DNA from: Syngnathus acus
Taxonomy: Eukaryota; Chordata; Actinopteri; Syngnathiformes; Syngnathidae
Direction of reading: 5' to 3'
DNA: 64,000 nt
Assembly (NCBI RefSeq): GCF_901709675.1
Contig: NC_051088.1
Span: 10,692,193-10,756,192 of the forward strand
Shown: in pieces, positions 21,749 through 64,000 of the stretch
Layout of the letters: each line of letters begins with the position of its first letter
Numbering within the stretch: the first letter of the stretch is position 1
Program-made: the position numbers and the translations under genes
Notes under the pieces: model-generated
Seen by the model: only the letters and a program-made list of their open reading frames with translations
The model's database searches: none
Told to the model about the DNA's origin: nothing

Positions 21749-24700
21749 TTTATTCATATATAACAATGGTATAAAGTGAATCCTTGGCTTGCAAAATAGG
21801 TGTGCTTCATATTTACAATAGGTACACAATAATATATTAGAATAAAACCAAACAAAGCAAGTTAAACAAAACAAGAGAACAACTGTTTTTAAATACCTTA
21901 ATTTTCTTACAATTTTCACAAGAACTTTATAAAATAACAAGGACAGACAGCCATTATTATCATTGCCAGTAATTAGTTTTGTACAGAACTCCAGTGTCTA
22001 CAAAGATGTTTTTTTTCTTTACAAGGTGTGTCAAATGAAAGGGTAATTGTTCTTTACTTGGGAGTACTACTAGTTCTATCCAAAAACTGCGGAGGAAATG
22101 TGTTTTTAGGTGGACGGAATGACAGGGGCTAGCCAAAAGCATAACATCAGCCCTTCTACAAATCCAGAAAAGAACAAAAAAAGTGCAAAGCATTTATTTT
22201 TCTCTTAGCAAACAGCTCCAGGTGGAGTTGTGAAGCGACAATCCAGATCTCACGTGAGCACCCAAAAGGGAAGAATAAAACAAACAAGCAAAAAAAAAAC
22301 ATTCTCAGCTTTTCAGTGTAGCATGGATCGAATTTGAGCGAGGAAACAAGCTATCATTGATTAATTACAAAAAAGAAATCTCTGAGCGAAGAAGTGCATT
22401 TAACTGGATTTTTTTATTTTTATTTTGTGGGTTTTCAGGAGGCGCAGATGGGGCAGCGATCCAAACTAAAAGTATAATTAAAACACTTGCAGCCTACAAT
22501 CTCAGGAGGATGAGGCCTCGCAATGCATTCAGACCAACATTTCATCCCTTGGAACATGAGAAGGCAATTAGGTCCTGTTTCAAATGATAAAAAGCATTAC
22601 TCCGTACAAGCAATGTGAGGTATGAGGAGGATATGAATCATCTATGCTGAGTTTGGGAAGACTTTGATCAAAGAAACGTATTGTGGGTACGTGCTATGAA
22701 TGGGCACATTTCTGCACGTAGAAGCCAATTTCAAAGGTCATGCAATTAGCAGTATGAAAGTGGTGCATTTAAAAACAAAATAGAAAAACCTTTGGAAATG
22801 GATAACTTTACTGAGCGATACTGTTTTTCTTATGGATAAATGATATTTTTACTGCTCCTATATACAGTTTGGTCTGTGTAGGTCCTGCCCACCATTCAAC
22901 CAACCAAGTAAATTTCCGATTTTTGAAACTGTTTCAGGCAGGCTGGGTAACCTGTGGATAATTTAAATGGAATAAAACTGCCTTTTGACCAGTGATAAAA
23001 GTTCAATAGATGTTAGGAGTGCTCCAAGCTTTTCTGTATTTTGACCCCAAAAAATGTGAGTGGCCATTTTGCCTTGGACTGCAAGTTGCTGTCGCCTGAA
23101 AAAGGCATCACAGTGCCTAAGGGCTCAGTTTGCGGACATCACATGACCAAACCCAGAAACCCAGGTGAGCTGTTACGGTTGCTACCTGAGCACTAGGGCC
23201 CTGTGATATTGTAGGGATAGTGGAGAACTTTTTTTTTTTTGAGGGGGGGGGGGCTTGGCTTCCCTTTTAAGACACCCATTTATACAAATATATGCAGTAT
23301 TGTTGATAGGTTAAGCGCATTTGATCCGGTACACTTTTTGCAATATTAGTAATGGTAGTGCTACAGTTTTACTGCAATATAAGAGTTAGCGTAGGCTTTT
23401 CTTCATAGTACAGCAGAGAATGTAGCGAAAAGACATTAAAAAGACTTGCAAGAAAAAGTGTGACGAAAAAACAAAACAAAAATGTTAGCATGCAGGTTTT
23501 TGACATTTTGTCAGAAATTGACATCTAATAATTGGGAACATTTAATACCATCAAGCCAAGAGGATAGAGTATTTACATTAGGGTGACTATTTATTAATGT
23601 ACAAGGTTCCTTTTATTTTTACAAATAAATACATCCAAATAAATACAAAAATATATATGAAACCTAATCAGCTATGATGGATAGCTGGTAGTATGCCGGC
23701 AACATTATTCTCACGTCACCGTTTGTAATTATTTTGTGAACCTCAGTTTGCTGAATATATTTGCAATGGAAGTAAAGATAGGAGTATTTGAACTGACGCA
23801 GCAGAGAAGCAATCTTGCCACGTTCCCTTGTGCGCCCCGAGTGGCGGGACAAGGCCACAGCGCCATAGTCATCACCTCGCCCAGAATTCCTTTCACCTCT
23901 TGGCTCTCCATTTCCGGCACAGCACCAGCAAGTCGGATCAAAGAACGGCTTCAAAGCAGGAGCGAGAATTTGAAGAGGGTGGGGGGGGTCTCCCGCCCAT
24001 CCATCCCCTCCTTCCCCATCATCATTCCCTGATGCCTCCCTTCAAACAACGAGCTGGGCAACGTCTGCCAGAGCTGGCCCATACACTTCTTCACCTTTGC
24101 TTTGTAGAGGATTTATGATATCGAAAAAAAATGGAGCGGGAGGATATCTAAGGCCACCTTTCACCCGCAATGTCATGACGTGTCATGAGGAAACGCATGC
24201 CGCCATAACACCAGACTACTGTTGTCAAGCTTTAAATGTATTTTTTCTCCTTGAATCTAAAATTAAATGCTTTAAATCAGTGATTGCAAACAACTGTGGA
24301 ACATAAGGCTGCCGTGAGAGATGATCAGATGCGCCATGGGAAATTATCTAATTAATTGGTCACATAATTATTCTTTAATTATTATAAATAATGTGAACTT
24401 CTATTAATTGTATCCATGTTCATCTATATCTATGCAAGCAATGAACAGTGACAGGCAGAACAATTAAGTGCGCTTTCATGAGATAGTAGGAGTAGCCATT
24501 CATAAAATAGAATAATAGATTTGTGATTAACTAGACATGCCCAGATTTCACACTAAGGAACTAAATCTGTGAGTAAATTGAGACGAGATCATCGTTATTT
24601 CAGTGTGGGACGTGTGCCATAAATGTTCATTTTACTTTTGTAAAATATGTGCCTTGGCTCAATAAAGGTTGGCAAATTAATTTAGCCATTTAATTTGCAA

Positions 24701-26675
24701 GGTGGAACTTTTATGGATTGAACTTTTTCCAGGAAATTTTTTTTCCAATGTTCTTTTTCCTATTTAAATATTGGCCATGATTGGATGGATTCCCACTGAA
24801 TTAACTGTCAATTAAGTTTAGATAGAGCAGTTCGTGTGTTGCACGTGACAGCTTCATAAATATCTGGCCTATGTCCGGTTCCTATAGAATGCCTTGATGC
24901 CAAGGAAATGAACATTAGTTGACTTAGATGTACCAAGCCTGTTAAGCTATGAGCCAATCCTATTCAGTGGAGTCCAGAACATCAAATTGTCAGTACAAGG
25001 CACGAATTGCCAGTCAAATGCAGTCAAGATCCAACTGAAGATCTGTTCTTCCGACACTCCAACATAACGGGCAGTTCATGTAACCAGTTGCACAGACGGG
25101 TCATCTTTGTCAAAGTGACTCGGATAAAGGTCTGTGCACAAATTGGTGGTGACTCGAATAAAGAAGCCAATTTTCCATTTAAAACTGACACCGAACCAGA
25201 ATAGCCCTCCGCCTTCCAACCCTCTCGTTACCTTCATGCCCCCACTCCAGACCATAGGAAATGGTGGAACTTGTGAAGGTTACTAACAGTGGGCAGTGCA
25301 CTTGGTGTGTGAAAGCCTGCTGCGTTCAAACGAGCACTAAATTCAGCTGCTAAGAAGTAAGTCAATAAAGCCCAGCTAGGCAGTGTATCACTGTTTACTC
25401 GCTGTTGACCTCTCCTGCTGACCTAGCAGGGGAGATGAAATTAAAAAAATACCTAGGTTATCTTAGCACTAGCTAGCAGCTGGTACGACATTGGTGGATA
25501 GACTCAGAATTGGGCCAAAGGAAGACCCGGGATTCTGCTGTTGGCCATGCAGTGTAAGGCGAGTGATCTTGAGGTCATCAGAGATGTTTTAAAATAATTA
25601 ATATGAGGCTTTGGAAAGAATTTTGGACAATATATGGTGTAAATATGGCAGAATCGTTTTAGCAGAATGGAAACTCACTGTTGTCATGTGACTATCCGGA
25701 ATAATTCAACAGAATGAGTCTGATGCTCCGATTTCATGATGATCTACTTTGTTTGATGTCTTGTTTCGTACCTTTAGCATGCCACATTTCTCCTCTATCA
25801 AACCTCATCGGGCTTGAAGTTCCACTTGTAAAGCATTAACCGATTTTTGAGCAAGTCATTTGGCACTTGGTCAAACAAGACCCACACATCTTGGCTTCTT
25901 GCTGCCAGTGCAAAGATGGCGGCGGCCAGGTCAATGTGTTGGCACTTGGATCGATTGCTTGAGCAGCTGACATATGTGATGTGGGACTGCATGCAAACAG
26001 AGCACGATATGAAAATAGGATGCAAAATGGAGGATTTTGGCTCGGTATGAGCAGTGATGCTTAAGGAACAACTGAAGGTTTGGGAAGCTGTTGGATGGAA
26101 ACATTAAGAGCTCCAAAAATAAAACATCCATCAACCTCCAGAAAAAAAAACAAATCTCTACATTCATTCACATTGGCCCTATCACACTGCTACATTTACA
26201 GATGCATGCCGCCTGTACCCTTCCTCCCTTTGCTCTTGGTGTCCTGTACACCTTCTTAGTCACGTGACTCTTGCATCCGGAGAAGAGTGTGAGACCAACT
26301 CTGAAATTTAGGGGAGCCTAGGTGGTGATTCGAATGGTAACTGATCATATTTAAAAGTCAGAGTATAAAAATAAAATCTGAATGCAGCAGTCCAGCATGA
26401 GCTCTCGACCACTTTTCTCCTGCACACTCAACCGCACACATAAACAAACAAACACACACACGCACACAAGTTCCATTGGGACAATGTCCCAGGAGACGAC
26501 ACCAATAAATAAATAAGTCCTGTTGTGGCCTTCTTTGCTGACATCCCTTTCCAGGCTAGATCCTCAGAGTTCAAGGGCCATGTGCCATGAAGGACGGAGT
26601 CCGGGACACAAACTAAAGCAAGCGTACGTCCGTATTGCACGAGTGGTCGAGACGACATCGGTCCTCAGTCTACCC
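21749..26675 (-). other. plxna2: Possible long plxna2 3' untranslated region
   Basis: The stretch follows the plexin stop codon. I see no other gene, tandem array or obvious transposon in it. An AATAAA hexamer on the minus strand lies at 21749-21754, with further ones upstream. Its length is compatible with plexin 3' UTRs, but the true end cannot be placed from sequence alone. Confidence 0.35.
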
Positions 26676-61513
<34,838 letters not shown>

Positions 61514-63895
61514 CTGCATGGGGACACGTGCGCACACATGCAGAGTGAGTGTGGCGGAGTGAAACGGATGGGGGGCAGGTTTGACCAAGTTGGCCGACAC
61601 TCCACAGAGGAAATGAGTTTTGAGCCCCAAGTGAACACCTGCTGTTGTGTCCTTGTGGTTGTGGACCCGATAGCTTCAGGGCCAAGTTCTCACAGCATGC
61701 ATTTTTCTGCTGCTTTACATTCAAAAATGTATACTTTGGTCTGAGGTGGGGGTGGGGTGGAGGGCATATTTAGCCTGCTAAAAAGCAGCTGTCATGATAA
61801 AAGAGGCTGGACGACACAGTAGGGCGACGTAGAGTAATGAGGACAAATAAGACACTGGCACAGTGTGATCCTGCAATTACCATTAGCACAGCATTGTGGG
61901 TAATAACCAGCTGTTGTGTGTGATTGTCTATGTGCAATACATACAGTGGTGTGCCTGAATGTTGGGTAGCATTGTATGGAGACAAGGATGAACAAAGGCT
62001 GTGTGGCCAGATTTAAATTAATGCCAAAATATTATATTATCACACTTTAGAACTTTAACCACTGGCTGCACATTTCACAGTTGATGCAGACATTGGCCAG
62101 TCTCAAGGCCAATCTGCACTAACAACTTGAAAGAAGTAGGAAAAAATAACAAGAAATAAAACACAAATAATGAATACACTAGAGAAATTTGAGCAGTTAA
62201 ACAGTACAGTTTTGCTGGATTCAGTGTGTGTGTGAGTGTATCTCTGCTTACTAAATGCCAGGCTGCATTTAATGCAAGTGCCCAAGTTATCTGCAAAAAA
62301 AGTACTTATCATGCAGCAGGCAGGCAGGCAGGCCTTGTTTGTGTTGATTCCAGTTAATCTTTCTGACTATTTATATCGTAGAAGCCTTAATATCTCTCAT
62401 GTGTGCTGGCTTTATTTAATGTAAAGTGTACTAATTTTAATTTAATGATTTCTTTTTTGGAAAACACAGTAAAAAGGATTACTGTGGAATTAGGTTAAGG
62501 GTAAAAAGGGATGAAGGTTGAACACAGTCTATTTTTGCACACTGGTTGACCTCCAGTTTGTTTGGATTTCGACACGAATTTCCCATGGGAAATATGGGGA
62601 TTAAATTAACCGTCACATTATAAATATATAATAAAAACAACAAAACAGACAGTCCTAGCCATGAATGACAAGGGTGTATTTTTGTCATATAAGTATGGAA
62701 CTAAGATAACAACTGTTAATAGTAAAGGTCAAAAACAGCCTGACTTTGATAATCCAAGACATGACATGTTTTAATAACTAGGTACCTTTTTTTTTTTTTA
62801 ATTGATTGCAACGGCATTTACTACACCGTGCATTCAGGCGCAGTTGATAACAGTGTTGTTGTTACAGCCACGCTTCTGTTACTTGCTCTCCTCCCGGTGC
62901 TCAATGTGAAATATTCATGGGTGCAAAAAGCATGGGAGGGATCTCTGACTGAGCCCACGGATGCAAAAGAATAAGGCCGACTCCCCCTCAGGCTAGTAGA
63001 GAACGCACAAGCTGGCTTTCGATGGTGTGCGAGGCGAAGCGCCGCGTGCCCTTTTCTCGTTATGTGTGTGCAAGTTTGTGTCATTGCTGATGAAGAGAGC
63101 TGATGTGAAGACTGGTAATTGCTTTTTCTGTATCGCTCAGACATGGTTTTCAAAGAGTCAAAGATATTTGGAGCTATAGGGTTAGTGAGCTTCGAGTCTG
63201 TGTGTGTTGTATGCAAACTCCAGAACAACAGAGCCTAGCTTTGATTTAGCAGGGGACAACATTTTGTTTTTTCATGTCGAGGAGTGCTTTTGGATTTGTG
63301 CGCATCTGTTAGCGTGGCTGCTCTGAAACCTCCTAATCTCCCACTCTCAATTTAGTGATACTTCCAAGTCAGCAAGTACTTTGGAGCTCACTCAACAGAG
63401 CACAAAGTGCCACAGTCAAGTGAAGTCAGCCATTGCAAATGTGCTGCAGAGATCTCAAAATTTTAATTTTGAACTAGAATGGCCCTCGACAGAGCACATA
63501 CTACACCAAGGTCAAACAACAATGCCAGATAATGATTGTTTCCTATATGTTAGCATCGCAGCTAGTGCAACAACAACCACTTTTGGGACTACACAGTGGT
63601 CATCTGTCAGATGTGCTCTTTTGATTAAATTTCTCTTCTCAGGGCTATTAAGGTTCTTAATTCCAAGGTCAACACATCACATTTTACTCATTAGCCTGGC
63701 TTACATGGAGACTTTTCTGTCCTTCTGAGATTGAATATTTATCAGGCATCTGTTTACTTGTGACGTGATCTATTTTGATCTGCCATTTACCTGCTCTACT
63801 CTGTTAATCAGATCAGCCATGGAGATCATCCACCTATTAGTACACAGTAATTGTGTGATTGTTTTAACACTTTAATTAAAGCTTGATAAAAACAA

Positions 63896-63898
<3 letters not shown>
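61514..63898 (-). other. plxna2: plxna2 intron to the window edge
   Basis: I looked for the upstream exon that should end with the residues before CLSCVN and did not find it. A short CAGG run lies near 62318-62336. Otherwise nothing recognisable. Confidence 0.5.
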
Positions 63899-63950
<52 letters not shown>

Positions 63951-63980
63951 GAGAGAGAGAGAGAGAGAAAGAGAAAGAGT
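63899..63980. repeat. (GA)n microsatellite
   Basis: About 80 bp of GA with minor interruptions near the right edge. Confidence 0.97.
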
Positions 63981-64000
63981 TTTTCAAAGTTTGCGAGAAT

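Overview
The window is nuclear DNA from a vertebrate, most likely a teleost fish. It holds two spliced genes with long introns, vertebrate-type splice sites, many microsatellites and several teleost-style dispersed repeats. One repeat, at about 15.2 kb, resembles a family I recall as abundant in pipefishes and seahorses. That points only weakly to Syngnathidae, because I could not run a search.

Layout: (1) 1-0.5 kb is the 3' part of a dead non-LTR retrotransposon reverse transcriptase. (2) 0.5-9.0 kb has no recognisable gene. It holds AT-rich DNA, a long TA tract, a GC-richer segment with a CRE palindrome near 2.7 kb and decayed retroelement tails. (3) 9069-12725 (+) is a complete seven-exon pofut1, protein O-fucosyltransferase 1. 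(4) 12.7-21.7 kb is intergenic and repeat-rich. Between two TATG microsatellite tracts lies a 4-kb composite with inverted arms of 0.7-0.8 kb around a tandem array of hairpin-forming units. (5) 21.7-26.7 kb probably includes a long plxna2 3' UTR. (6) 26676-61513 (-) holds 24 exons of plxna2 (plexin-A2), from the second PSI domain to the stop codon. The first PSI and Sema-domain exons lie beyond the right edge. (7) 61.5-64 kb is plexin intron ending in a GA microsatellite.

The two genes converge tail to tail. Pofut1 adds O-linked fucose to EGF repeats (for example Notch) in the ER. Plexin-A2 is a semaphorin receptor whose cytoplasmic GAP domain acts on Rap GTPases. I see no sign that they act together. 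I found no new gene system. The items most worth checking are the 4-kb foldback composite, a cluster of reading-frame breaks confined to two neighbouring plxna2 exons (possibly an assembly-quality problem), and the altered pofut1 C-terminus, which lacks a visible KDEL-like signal.
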